Shown: positions 16,536 to 24,347, numbered from the stretch's first letter. The stretch: DNA of 41,097 nt from Treponema sp. (GCA_024402665.1 JAKSTI010000018.1:1-41097); one strand, 5' to 3'. Made by a program: numbers and translations. Notes: a model not told the origin generated them from the letters alone.

Positions 16536-18419
16536 TTAAGGTTCATTTAGAATCCTGAGAAGTGCACTGCCAAAGTTTTCAATCTTAGCTTCACCAATTC
16601 CATATATTGAAAGAAGTTCGGATTTATCCTTTGGTTTTTTTGCAACTAAATCAAGGAGAGTTTTATCTCCAAAGACTATGTAAGGCGGAACGTTCATATC
16701 TTCCGCCTTTCTTTTTCTCCAGGCTTTCAATTTTGTAATCAATTCTTCTGCAGCTTCATCATCTACGGCAGGTTTTTCAGCAATAATTTTTTCTGTCTTT
16801 TTATGAACAATAAATGCAGGTTTTTCAGAATTCTTTTTAGGAAAGCCAAATCCTGAATCATCAGATTTACCAGAAATAACAATTGGGAAAAATACTTTTT
16901 CACGGGTAGCAAGTAGAGATTTTCCATCCTCAGTAAGCTGAAGAACACTATATTCACCATACTTGCGAATATAATTTGAACCAATCATCATATCAACAAG
17001 AACAAGCCAGTCATCTTTTGATAACTCTGTACCAATTCCCCATGTAGAAAGCATATTATGACCATTTTCCAGAATTCGCTTATTTCTTGATCCTAACAAA
17101 ATATCAATAATATAATTTGTGCCAAAACGTTCCTGTGTTCTGATAATGCAGCACAAAAGTTTCTGTACAGGAATTGTAACATCAGCAGGAGGGATTTTTT
17201 CTCCCGAACAAATATCGCAACAACCTTCTTCATCAGTTGGTGTATAATCTTCTCCAAAATATTGCAAAAGGGACTGTCTGCGACATTTTCTTGAAGATGC
17301 AAATTTCATCATCCCCTGCAAAAGAATTTCAGATTTTTGAGGATCTGCCGCTTCATCAAAGAAAAATCTGATTTTATGGCAATCTCCTGCAGAATATAAA
17401 AGCAATGCTGTAGAAGGCAATCCATCACGCCCCGCACGTCCAATTTCCTGATAATATTCCTCTATGGATTTTGGCATATCGTAATTAATTACAAAACGCA
17501 CATTCGGTTTATTAATTCCCATTCCAAAAGCAACTGTTGCTACAATAATCTGCACCTGATCTTTAATAAATTTATCCTGATTTTTTGCCCTTACTTCATC
17601 TGTAAGTCCCGCGTGATAACTCAAAACAGAATATCCCCTTTTATCCAGAGCTTCTGTAAGTTCATCTACCTGTCTGCGGGAAAAACAATAAATAATGCCA
17701 CTGTCTCCAGGATGCTGCTTGATGCAATTTATAACCTGCTGCAACGGATTTTTTTTCTGCTGAACTTCAAGAAAAATATTTCCTCTATTAAAACTTGAAA
17801 TAAAAATTGACGGCTTTTTCATTCCAAGATTTTTTACAATATCTTTTCTAACCATTTCAGTGGCAGTTGCAGTCAAAGCAAGCATTACCGCATCTGGAAA
17901 ATATCGTCTGATTGTGCAGATTTCCATATAATCAGGTCTAAAGTCATGTCCCCACTCTGAAACACAATGAGCCTCATCTATGGTGATGCAACTAACATTC
18001 AAATCGCTTTCAGATAACACATCTCTCACCCTTGATGTAGCAAGACCTTCTGGAGAAACATAAACAATTTTTACATTCCCAGATTTAATATCTTTTACTG
18101 CCGCAATATATTGTTCTCTGTTTAAACTACTATTGAGGAATACAGAATGAATCCCAGCCGATTCCAGAGAAAAAACCTGATCCTGCATCAGAGAAATCAA
18201 CGGAGATACTACGATTGTCAGGCCTTCCATGATTAAAGCTGGAATCTGATAGCAGATTGATTTACCGCCACCAGTTGGCATTACAACAAGAGTGTCTTTC
18301 TTTTCTAAAACATTATTGATGATTTCTTTTTGCGATGGTCTAAAACTGTCATAACCAAATACAGTTTTTAATACTAATTCAGGCTTTGCATTTACAAATG
18401 TAGAAGAATTTATTTTCAC
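16536..18419 (-). CDS. recQ: ATP-dependent DNA helicase RecQ
   Basis: 3'-5' superfamily 2 helicase acting in recombination and repair. Motifs in order: FGYDSFRPSQKEII, Walker A VVMPTGGGKSICYQIPAL, VVSPLISLMQDQV, DEAH as TIDEAHCVSEWGHDFRPDY, motif III ALTATAT, motif VI QEIGRAGRDG, RecQ zinc site (CRRQSLLQYFGE...CCDICSG), RQC region and a C-terminal HRDC domain (LKAWRKRKAEDMNVPPYIVFGD...). About 627 aa, full length. Start choice: GTG at 18419 follows an extended -10 (TGCTATAAT) by 6 nt, implying a leaderless GTG start; an in-frame GTG at 18443 lies upstream of that -10 and is the alternative. Confidence 0.92.
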   Translation of the reverse strand: MKINSSTFVNAKPELVLKTVFGYDSFRPSQKEIINNVLEKKDTLVVMPTGGGKSICYQIPALIMEGLTIVVSPLISLMQDQVFSLESAGIHSVFLNSSLNREQYIAAVKDIKSGNVKIVYVSPEGLATSRVRDVLSESDLNVSCITIDEAHCVSEWGHDFRPDYMEICTIRRYFPDAVMLALTATATEMVRKDIVKNLGMKKPSIFISSFNRGNIFLEVQQKKNPLQQVINCIKQHPGDSGIIYCFSRRQVDELTEALDKRGYSVLSYHAGLTDEVRAKNQDKFIKDQVQIIVATVAFGMGINKPNVRFVINYDMPKSIEEYYQEIGRAGRDGLPSTALLLYSAGDCHKIRFFFDEAADPQKSEILLQGMMKFASSRKCRRQSLLQYFGEDYTPTDEEGCCDICSGEKIPPADVTIPVQKLLCCIIRTQERFGTNYIIDILLGSRNKRILENGHNMLSTWGIGTELSKDDWLVLVDMMIGSNYIRKYGEYSVLQLTEDGKSLLATREKVFFPIVISGKSDDSGFGFPKKNSEKPAFIVHKKTEKIIAEKPAVDDEAAEELITKLKAWRKRKAEDMNVPPYIVFGDKTLLDLVAKKPKDKSELLSIYGIGEAKIENFGSALLRILNEP

Positions 18420-18425
18420 ATAATT

Positions 18426-18434
18426 ATTATAGCA
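18426..18434 (-). promoter_or_regulatory. Extended -10 of recQ
   Basis: TGCTATAAT on the minus strand, a perfect extended -10, 6 nt before the GTG at 18419. No good -35 is seen at 16-18 nt, as is usual for extended -10 promoters. Confidence 0.5.
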
Positions 18435-18443
18435 TATTCCCAC

Positions 18444-18472
18444 TTGAAAAACCCCACAATATTTGATATATT
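18444..18472 (+). promoter_or_regulatory. Promoter of tRNA-Leu
   Basis: TTGAAA (18444-18449), 17 nt, TATATT (18467-18472), then 9 nt to the first base of the mature tRNA. It is back to back with the recQ promoter. Confidence 0.7.
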
Positions 18473-18481
18473 ATAAAAAAC

Positions 18482-18564
18482 GCCGGAGTGGTGGAATGGT
18501 AGACACGACAGACTCAAAATCTGTTGCGAGCAATCGTGTAAGAGTTCAAGTCTCTTCTCCGGTA
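18482..18564 (+). tRNA. tRNA-Leu (anticodon CAA)
   Basis: Acceptor stem GCCGGAG / CTCCGGT, D-loop with GGTAGA, anticodon stem CAGA / TCTG with loop CTCAAAA (anticodon CAA, reads UUG), a long class II variable arm, T-arm AAGAG-TTCAAGT-CTCTT. The CCA end is not encoded. It is followed at once by a terminator and, 180 bp further on, by a second copy of its 3' end. Confidence 0.93.
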
Positions 18565-18780
18565 TAAACGCTTATCCTTTTTGGGTAAGCGTTTTTTTTA
18601 CTTTAGATTTCTTTTTTTTTCTTGAACTCTGGCTCCAGCTTGCACTGGACCCCAGCCGTCTTTTCGATAATCCTAAACAAACCCTTTCGGCTTTGTTTTT
18701 AACGGATTCCCGATTTTAGGCTAGTTCAAGTCTCTTCTCCGGTATAAACGCTTATCCTTTTTGGGTAAGCGTTTTTTTTA
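18543..18780 (+). repeat. tRNA-Leu 3'-end repeat unit (period 180 bp)
   Basis: The 58 bases 18543-18600 (tRNA T-arm, acceptor 3' strand and terminator) recur without a mismatch at 18723-18780. The 122 bp between hold an inverted copy of the T-arm core (CTTGAACTCT, 18621-18630, complementary to AGAGTTCAAG at 18541-18550) and a hairpin (TAAACAAA / TTTGTTT flanked by AATCC / GGATT, about 18669-18705). No ORF or integrase is present. The second copy ends 1 nt before the comM stop codon on the other strand. Confidence 0.85.
18566..18599 (+). terminator. Intrinsic terminator after tRNA-Leu
   Basis: AAACGCTTATCC / GGGTAAGCGTTT 12-bp stem with a TTTTT loop and a T tract. An identical copy lies at 18746-18779 as part of the duplicated block. 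Confidence 0.85.
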
Positions 18781-18781
18781 T

Positions 18782-20353
18782 TTAAATCTCAGGTGCCATA
18801 TCATTGCATAATTTGCGAAAGGAAATTGCTTCTTCCATATGACGAACTTGAATCACATCCACCCCTTCAATATCAGCCACAGTTCTTGCCACCTTTATAC
18901 AAGACGAAATTGCTCTTGGTGAAAATCCATATCTGTTCACTGCACTATCCAATGTCTTCTGAACATCAGTACCAATCTTGCATGTTTCAAGAATTTCCTG
19001 AGGCGACAATCTTGAATTTTTAATTCCTTGTCTTTTTCGCTGTATTTTTACCGCCCGTGCAATTCCTTCCCTGATTTCTTCTGTTGTTCTAAGGCCTTCT
19101 CTGTCCGAATCTAAATCTGTTTTCTCAGACTGATTTTCTACAAACACCCGCAAATCAACTCTATCTAACAATGGCGCAGAAAACTTTTTCCAATACTGAT
19201 CAACGGATTTTGCACTGCACAAACAAATTTTTGTCTTTGAACCATAATTTCCACAAGGACACGGATTCACCGCCATAAGCAATTGGAAATTTGCAGGATA
19301 CACAGTTGACCGCCCCGCTCTACTTAAAGTAATACTTCCACTTTCAAGAGGAACTCTAAGCATCTGTAAAACAGAAGATCTGAACTCTGCCGCTTCATCT
19401 AAAAATAAAACTCCATTATGTGCCAGAGAAATCTCTCCTGGACGACAATTAATTCCCCCGCCACAAATTCCTTCAATAGATGCAGTCTGATGTGGAATCC
19501 TAAAAGGAGGAATTCTTATTAAAGGCTGCGAAGGTTTAATAAGCCCTGCAAGAGACCAGATTCTTGTAACAGACTGTGCCTCTTCAAGAGTAAGCACCGG
19601 ATTTATAGCTGGAAATTTCTGAATAGCCATTGTTTTTCCACATCCAGGGGCACCTAAAGCAATAAGATTATGTCCCCCTGCAGCAGCAATTTGTAATGCT
19701 CGAATCAACTGCCCCTGCCCTTTAATTTCACCATACTCATAACCTGCCTCTATCTTTGGAAACAAAACACCATCAATTTCAACACAATCAGGAGGAAGAA
19801 AGTTTTCTCTGAGAGATTGACCTTTCGCTTCATAAAAAGACGTATCTTTTAAAGCTCTAAATGCATCTTCAAGACTCGTTGCTCCAAATACATGAACTCC
19901 GGCAACTTCTCTTGCTTCTTCAGCATTTTGTGCCGGCACAATACATCTCATAATTCCACAAGAAGCCGCAGTCGCAACTGCCGCATGCACCCCTTTTACA
20001 GGTCTTATTCTTCCTGATAATTCAAGTTCACCCATCACAAGAATCGACTCAGAAATAAATCCCTCATCTCCTCCCACTTCAGCGCCTTTGCTCAAAACCC
20101 CCAGCGCAATAGGTAAATCAAACCCCGCACCTTCTTTCCGTAAATCTGCTGGTGAAAGACTAATCAATACTCTTTCCTGAGGAAAATCAAAACCAGAATT
20201 TCTGATTGCCGCCTGCATTCTTTCTCTTGACTCTTTTACAGCACCATCTGCCAATCCAACCAAATCAATAGCTGGAATCCCCCTTCGCAAATCAACTTCA
20301 ACATTGACCAACGCACCTTCGTAACCAAAAGGCGAAAACGAATAAATCTGCAT
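18782..20353 (-). CDS. comM: ComM/YifB-type Mg-chelatase-like AAA+ ATPase
   Basis: A 523-aa protein of the YifB/ComM family; ComM in naturally competent bacteria is a branch-migration helicase used in transformation. It has the N-terminal Lon-S5-like domain (GIPAIDLVGLADGAVKESRERMQAAI), Walker A GAPGCGKT (234-241), Walker B GVLFLDEAAEF, the ANFQLLMAVNPCPCGNYG...CLC cysteine cluster and a C-terminal helical domain (RYGFSPRAISSCIKVARTVADIEG). GAGAGG serves as ribosome site. The neighbourhood holds no competence genes, so the role is taken from the family only. Confidence 0.92.
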   Translation of the reverse strand: MQIYSFSPFGYEGALVNVEVDLRRGIPAIDLVGLADGAVKESRERMQAAIRNSGFDFPQERVLISLSPADLRKEGAGFDLPIALGVLSKGAEVGGDEGFISESILVMGELELSGRIRPVKGVHAAVATAASCGIMRCIVPAQNAEEAREVAGVHVFGATSLEDAFRALKDTSFYEAKGQSLRENFLPPDCVEIDGVLFPKIEAGYEYGEIKGQGQLIRALQIAAAGGHNLIALGAPGCGKTMAIQKFPAINPVLTLEEAQSVTRIWSLAGLIKPSQPLIRIPPFRIPHQTASIEGICGGGINCRPGEISLAHNGVLFLDEAAEFRSSVLQMLRVPLESGSITLSRAGRSTVYPANFQLLMAVNPCPCGNYGSKTKICLCSAKSVDQYWKKFSAPLLDRVDLRVFVENQSEKTDLDSDREGLRTTEEIREGIARAVKIQRKRQGIKNSRLSPQEILETCKIGTDVQKTLDSAVNRYGFSPRAISSCIKVARTVADIEGVDVIQVRHMEEAISFRKLCNDMAPEI

Positions 20354-20454
20354 ACTAACCTCTCAAAAAAAACTTTCTGTTCACAGTTATTTCTGCCTTT
20401 TTTATTCGTTTTTGGACCATTTTCCAAAGAGAAAATAAAAATTTTTAGGAAATT

Positions 20455-21297
20455 TTACATATTTAAGGCGTTTTTAAGCCCTTCGAAGTATTTTTCATCG
20501 ATTTTTTTGCCGCCACAAGTGTGACCAAGTTTTCTATCACCACGGATTTTTTCACCATGAAAGTCACTTCCGGCAGTTACAAAATAACCGATTTTTTCTG
20601 CAAGTTCTTCAAGACGAAGACATTCTGTTACTCTTGCCCCAGGATGAAATGCTTCCAGCCCCATTACTCCGCGATCAAAAAAATTCTGCAAAGCATCAGG
20701 TAATCTGCCCCAGGAAAGATACAGCGACATAGGATGTGCAATAACAGGAATTCCACCAGAATCTTTAATAGCTACAATTGCTTCATCAAGATTAGAACCA
20801 ACTCGTTCTGCAAACCATTTTCGTCCCTTTGCAAGATACTGATCAAAAGCCTGTTGCCTTGTTTTTACAACTCCCTTTTTAACAAGTTCAAATGCAAAAT
20901 GAGGTCTGCCGATTACAGTATCCGGGAAATCCTGCTGAATTTCTTCAAGAGTGATATCTACTCCACCTGCACGCATATTTTCAATAATTCTAGTGTTTCT
21001 TAAGTCACGATTTTTTACAAGTTCAGAAAGAAGACCTTTTAAAGAATCAGAAATCTCTTTCAATCCCAATCCAAGAAGATGAAATTCTCCTGTTGGGCTG
21101 TTTATGTTCAATTCGACCCCGGAAATCAAAGTTAATCCGCATTTTTTAGCAGCTTTTTTCCCTTCTTCCAGTCCCGCTACAGTATCGTGATCAGTGATAG
21201 CCATAACAGACAAATGTTTTTCAACTGCTTTTTCTACAATCTGAGTCGGTGTATACTGTCCATCTGATGCTGTTGTGTGAACATGCAAATCAATCAT
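20455..21297 (-). CDS. PHP-domain phosphoesterase (RNase AM/YciV-like)
   Basis: A 280-aa metal-dependent phosphoesterase. The PHP metal ligands are visible: MIDLHVHTTASDG at the N-terminus, AITDHDTVAG, SGVELN, GRPHFA, IPVIAHP and TAGSDFHG. This is the layout of the E. coli YciV (RNase AM) type, which acts on 3',5'-nucleoside bisphosphates and short RNA ends. An extended -10 (TGCTATTCT) lies 6 nt before the ATG with no ribosome site, suggesting a leaderless mRNA. The comM gene follows 101 nt downstream on the same strand and may be co-transcribed. Substrate is inferred from the family. Confidence 0.85.
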   Translation of the reverse strand: MIDLHVHTTASDGQYTPTQIVEKAVEKHLSVMAITDHDTVAGLEEGKKAAKKCGLTLISGVELNINSPTGEFHLLGLGLKEISDSLKGLLSELVKNRDLRNTRIIENMRAGGVDITLEEIQQDFPDTVIGRPHFAFELVKKGVVKTRQQAFDQYLAKGRKWFAERVGSNLDEAIVAIKDSGGIPVIAHPMSLYLSWGRLPDALQNFFDRGVMGLEAFHPGARVTECLRLEELAEKIGYFVTAGSDFHGEKIRGDRKLGHTCGGKKIDEKYFEGLKNALNM

Positions 21298-21373
21298 AAT
21301 TTTAGAATAGCATATTTTTTATTGTTATGATATAATTTTTTAACATTCTGTTTTTTTCAGGAGCGAATTAAAC
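21298..21373. promoter_or_regulatory. Divergent promoters, PHP gene and cyclic-nucleotide regulator
   Basis: Minus strand: TGCTATTCT (21312-21304), 6 nt from the PHP start. Plus strand: TGATATAAT (extended -10, TATAAT at 21331-21336) with a normal leader and AGGAG at 21359-21363 before the ATG at 21374. Confidence 0.55.
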
Positions 21374-22615
21374 ATGCCAAAAGCGATGCAATACACAAAG
21401 GGATCTATCATTTATTTTGAAGGTGATCACGATGACAGAATTTTTATTATGCAGAGCGGATCGGTTCTTCTCACAAGTACAGATATTGAATCTGGACAGC
21501 CAGTAGCAGAACAGGTTAAAAGCGGCGAATTCTTCGGAGTTAAATCAGCATTTGGACATTTTTCTCGTGAAGAAACTGCAACAGCTTTAGTTCCAACAGT
21601 AGCAGTTGCCCTTACAGTTCAGGAATTTGAAATCCTCTTCAGTAATAACAAACAGCTTATTATGAAGATGCTCCGTGTTTTCTCTAATCAGCTGAGACAA
21701 ATTCATAGAAAAACAGAATCTATTCTTAATAATATTACAGAAGATCAGCAGACAGGTATGCTGGCAGTAGCGAATGCTTTCTATGAAGATGAAGAGTATC
21801 GTTCTGCATGTGATATCTATCTTAAATTCTTAACACGCTATCCAAATTCGCCAAATAAAGAAGATGTTGCTAAACGTTATGCCGATGCAAAAGTGCGTAA
21901 TGAAAGAGCAGCGGCTCAGAACAAATACAAAGAATCTGCAGAATCAACAGAAAGTGAAGAAACTTCATTAAAATTATTCTCTCTTCCTGCATTTGAACGT
22001 TTTGCAAAAGAATATGAACCAGGCGAAGTTATTATTACAGAACATGAACCAGGCGATTCTTTCTACTTAGTTCAGAGCGGTAGAGTTCAGCTTGTAAAAT
22101 GTGTAAATGGAACTTCTAAGAACCTTGATATTCTGAAACCAGGTGAATTCTTTGGTGAAATGGCAATTCTTGATAATTCTCCACGTTCTGCAACTTGTGT
22201 TGCTGTTGGAAATGTTAAATGTCTTGAATTCAATAAAGAAAACTTTGAACTTTTGATCACAGGCAACCCTCAGATTGCACTTGTTCTTCTTAAACTCTTC
22301 TGTAAACGTATTTACGATCAGAAACGTCGCTTTAGAATTTTGTGTATCAAAGATTTACAGGCTCGTCTTGCTGATGTATTCCTTATGCTTGATGAAATGA
22401 CTCCCGCTCTTAATCCAAATGATAAGCAGCGCAGATTCAATGTATCAATGTCAGATATAGCACACTGGGCAGGACTTACAGCAGAAGTTACAAGAGACGA
22501 AATCAATAAACTCGTTGAAAAACGCAAAATCGAAGTATTTGACGGTTTCATCATCGTAACAAACATCGCCGACTTAAAACGCATGTTTGACACAAGAGTA
22601 AACCCAAATCACTAA
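21374..22615 (+). CDS. Double cyclic-nucleotide-binding-domain regulator (Crp/Fnr-like)
   Basis: A 413-aa protein with two cNMP-binding folds. The first (about 1-120) has a degenerate phosphate-binding cassette (GEFFGVKSAFGHFSREETATA). A TPR-like helical linker follows (GMLAVANAFYEDEEYRSACDIYLKFLTRYP, about 133-163). The second (about 200-320) has a nearly canonical cassette, GEFFGEMAILDNSPRSATC (257-275). The C-terminal part (about 330-405) contains a winged-HTH-like segment (SMSDIAHWAGLTAEVTRDEINKLVEKRKIEVFDGFIIV), so DNA binding is likely. Targets and ligand are unknown; cAMP is plausible for the second site. The tRNA-Thr gene begins 8 nt after the stop codon with no terminator between. 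Confidence 0.85.
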   Translation: MPKAMQYTKGSIIYFEGDHDDRIFIMQSGSVLLTSTDIESGQPVAEQVKSGEFFGVKSAFGHFSREETATALVPTVAVALTVQEFEILFSNNKQLIMKMLRVFSNQLRQIHRKTESILNNITEDQQTGMLAVANAFYEDEEYRSACDIYLKFLTRYPNSPNKEDVAKRYADAKVRNERAAAQNKYKESAESTESEETSLKLFSLPAFERFAKEYEPGEVIITEHEPGDSFYLVQSGRVQLVKCVNGTSKNLDILKPGEFFGEMAILDNSPRSATCVAVGNVKCLEFNKENFELLITGNPQIALVLLKLFCKRIYDQKRRFRILCIKDLQARLADVFLMLDEMTPALNPNDKQRRFNVSMSDIAHWAGLTAEVTRDEINKLVEKRKIEVFDGFIIVTNIADLKRMFDTRVNPNH

Positions 22616-22622
22616 AAACCCC

Positions 22623-22695
22623 GCCGATTTAGCTCACCCGGTAGAGCAGCACCCTCGTAACGTGCAGGTAGTTGGTTCAAGTCCGACAATCGGCT
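22623..22695 (+). tRNA. tRNA-Thr (anticodon CGT)
   Basis: Perfect acceptor stem GCCGATT / AATCGGC, D-arm with AGCTCACCCGGTAGAGC, anticodon loop CTCGTAA (CGT, reads ACG), T-arm GTTGG-TTCAAGT-CCGAC, discriminator T, CCA not encoded. The anticodon stem has a C-C mismatch at its last pair (GCACC / CGTGC). A TTGACA lies at 22587-22592 inside the upstream gene at the right distance for a tRNA promoter, but its -10 (CACTAA) is poor; read-through from the regulator gene is equally possible. Confidence 0.92.
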
Positions 22696-22738
22696 TAGTA
22701 TCTTGAAAAATCATGTCCTCAATCGGACTTGAACCAAC

Positions 22739-22871
22739 TAACGAAGTGAGCGCCGACCGAATAGGGAGGAAAAGTGAGCATGGATGCGAACGTCAGCGAA
22801 CGGAGGCGCCCGGAAGGAGCAAACACGACGTTTGCGACTGGAGGGGTTGGTTCAAGTCCGACAATCGGCTT
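22739..22871 (+). repeat. Repeat core, copy 1
   Basis: 133-bp GC-rich core beginning TAACGAAGTGAGCGCCGACC and ending in the tRNA-Thr 3' sequence ...AATCGGCTT. It contains the hairpin GCAAAC-ACGAC-GTTTGC and a possible GCGCC / GGCGC pairing. About six mismatches separate it from copy 2, so it is conserved far better than the spacers. Confidence 0.85.
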
Positions 22872-22925
22872 TTTTAAAGTTTTACAAAATCAATAAACAT
22901 GAAAAATGCAATTACTCGAACTGAG

Positions 22926-23058
22926 TAACGTAGTGAGCGCCGACCGAATAGGGAGGAAAAGCGAGCATGGATGCGAGCGTCAGCGAACGAAGGCGCCCGG
23001 AAGGAGCAAACACGACGTTTGCGACTGGAGGGGTCAGTTCAAGTCCGACAATCGGCTT
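22926..23058 (+). repeat. Repeat core, copy 2
   Basis: Offset of exactly 187 bp from copy 1, same 133-bp length. Its final T-arm copy reads GTCAGTTCAAGT instead of GTTGGTTCAAGT, and the inverted copy just before this core (ACTCGAACTGAG) carries matching changes at two positions. It ends 17 nt before the stop of the convergent acyltransferase gene. Confidence 0.85.
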
Positions 23059-23075
23059 AGTATCCTGAAAAATCA

Positions 23076-24347
23076 CTAATTCAAGCTTTTATATAATTCT
23101 TCTGTAGCAAGTCTTGCTTTTGCAACAATGTCGCTGGTATTTTTTGGGAAGCAATAATATAAAGTTTTCATATCGCCAATACAAATCATATCGCCAATTT
23201 CATACCAGAAATAATCTGAATAAAGACTGTAGCTGGCTTTGGGTTTTTGTTCATAATGAAGTTTTCCGTTACAGCCATCTAAAACAAAGCCCTGATTTGT
23301 GTGAAGAAGATTTCCTTCTCCAACCTTATAAATTGCAGTTGTATCAACCATCATATAAATGTCTACATCACACTGAATTTTGTAAGTTCCATCTTCAATT
23401 TCTTTTCTAACCTGCTGGCGCTGCCACTTGTACCAGTCTGGAACATGATTAAATTTCAGTTTTGATTCACATCCCTCTTTCAGCTGCAAAAACCCTTTTT
23501 CTGTTAAAGTCCATTTTGTGCCGCATTTTTTACAAACTAAATCAGTTCCTTTACCTTCCATAGAAGTTTCATCATTACAATTGCAGCATTTGTATAAAAC
23601 TCTGTTCAAAAAATCAGCACGGAAAGGTTCTTTAATTTCTACATTATTTTCCTGCTGCCATTTCCAGTTATCAAAAGTAAATTCATTTTTCAAAGTCTGA
23701 TTCAATTCATCAACTGATTTTGACTGCACTTCTTCTGGAGTAAAAAGTAATTTAACATCAGCACTTACATCAACCTTGCGCACCTGAAGATTGTTATATA
23801 AAGGATCTCTTGCAAATGCCCCGAATGTTTTTACCATAATTACCGGCACATTCAACAACTTTAAGCATTTTCCAAGACTTTGTGGTAAATCTGTAGCAGT
23901 TCCATCAAAACTGTAACTTGCTTCCGGATACATCAGCACAGAAGATTTTAATTTATCCAGGGCATATTTTATGTTTTTTACCATAACAAAATCTGTTACA
24001 AATTTATTTGTTGGAATACAACCCATGCTTCTCATAAATCCTGCTTTACCAACAAAACCATCGCTGGTACATACAATATTCAACGGTTTTGGATAAACGA
24101 TTGTCTCTATCATTTCCAAATCCATAAAACAGGAATGATTCATTAAAACAAGGCAAGGCTGCTTTCTGATTGTGTCCAAAGCTTTGCCGTCATGAGTATA
24201 AGTGAAGTTTGATTTTTTTAAGTCTGATTTTGCAATTGTTTTTATAAGAAAACGCCAGAAAAAAGCAGGCTTTACAGGCTTTTTAAGTTTTTTTGGCTTT
24301 AATTCCAAAACTTTTTCATAAGTTAATTCTTTTACTACAGTTTTCAT
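23076..24347 (-). CDS. PlsC-type acyltransferase with a C-terminal zinc-ribbon extension
   Basis: A 423-aa protein. The N-terminal half is a glycerolipid acyltransferase: NHSCFMD (HX4D, His71-Asp76), GFMRSMGCIPTNKF, and YPEASYSFDG in place of FPEGTRS, with Glu142. It would use acyl-ACP or acyl-CoA to acylate a lysophospholipid or related acceptor. The C-terminal half, about residues 250-423, contains a four-cysteine zinc ribbon (CCNC at 254-257 and CKKC at 272-275) followed by an unrecognised beta-rich domain. AGGGAG is the ribosome site. panE lies 22 nt upstream on the same strand, probably one transcript. The acceptor substrate and role of the zinc domain are unknown. Confidence 0.8.
   Translation of the reverse strand: MKTVVKELTYEKVLELKPKKLKKPVKPAFFWRFLIKTIAKSDLKKSNFTYTHDGKALDTIRKQPCLVLMNHSCFMDLEMIETIVYPKPLNIVCTSDGFVGKAGFMRSMGCIPTNKFVTDFVMVKNIKYALDKLKSSVLMYPEASYSFDGTATDLPQSLGKCLKLLNVPVIMVKTFGAFARDPLYNNLQVRKVDVSADVKLLFTPEEVQSKSVDELNQTLKNEFTFDNWKWQQENNVEIKEPFRADFLNRVLYKCCNCNDETSMEGKGTDLVCKKCGTKWTLTEKGFLQLKEGCESKLKFNHVPDWYKWQRQQVRKEIEDGTYKIQCDVDIYMMVDTTAIYKVGEGNLLHTNQGFVLDGCNGKLHYEQKPKASYSLYSDYFWYEIGDMICIGDMKTLYYCFPKNTSDIVAKARLATEELYKSLN

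Larger units (their letters stand above)
22671..23075 (+). repeat. tRNA-Thr 3'-end tandem repeat units
   Basis: The tRNA 3' end (from GTTGGTTCAAGTCCGACAAT) occurs three times: in the tRNA (22671), at 22846 and at 23033, with spacings of 175 and 187 bp. The first and third copies also share the downstream flank (TTAGTATCnTGAAAAATCA), 43 bp in all with three mismatches. The second copy is followed by TTTTTT, making CCGA-CAA-TCGG-C-T6, a small terminator. Each unit also has an inverted T-arm copy (22723-22738 and 22914-22925). There is no ORF with recognisable coding content in the block. Confidence 0.85.

Noticed and set aside
18543..18780. att sites of an integrated element at a tRNA gene
   Set aside because: The 3'-end duplication fits attL/attR, but only 122 bp lie between and there is no integrase or cargo. 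A decayed element cannot be excluded, but a tandem repeat of the tyrT kind explains both tRNA loci better.
22739..23058. Direct repeats considered as a CRISPR array
   Set aside because: Only two long cores (133 bp) with unequal, non-spacer-like intervals that contain tRNA sequence, and no cas genes nearby.
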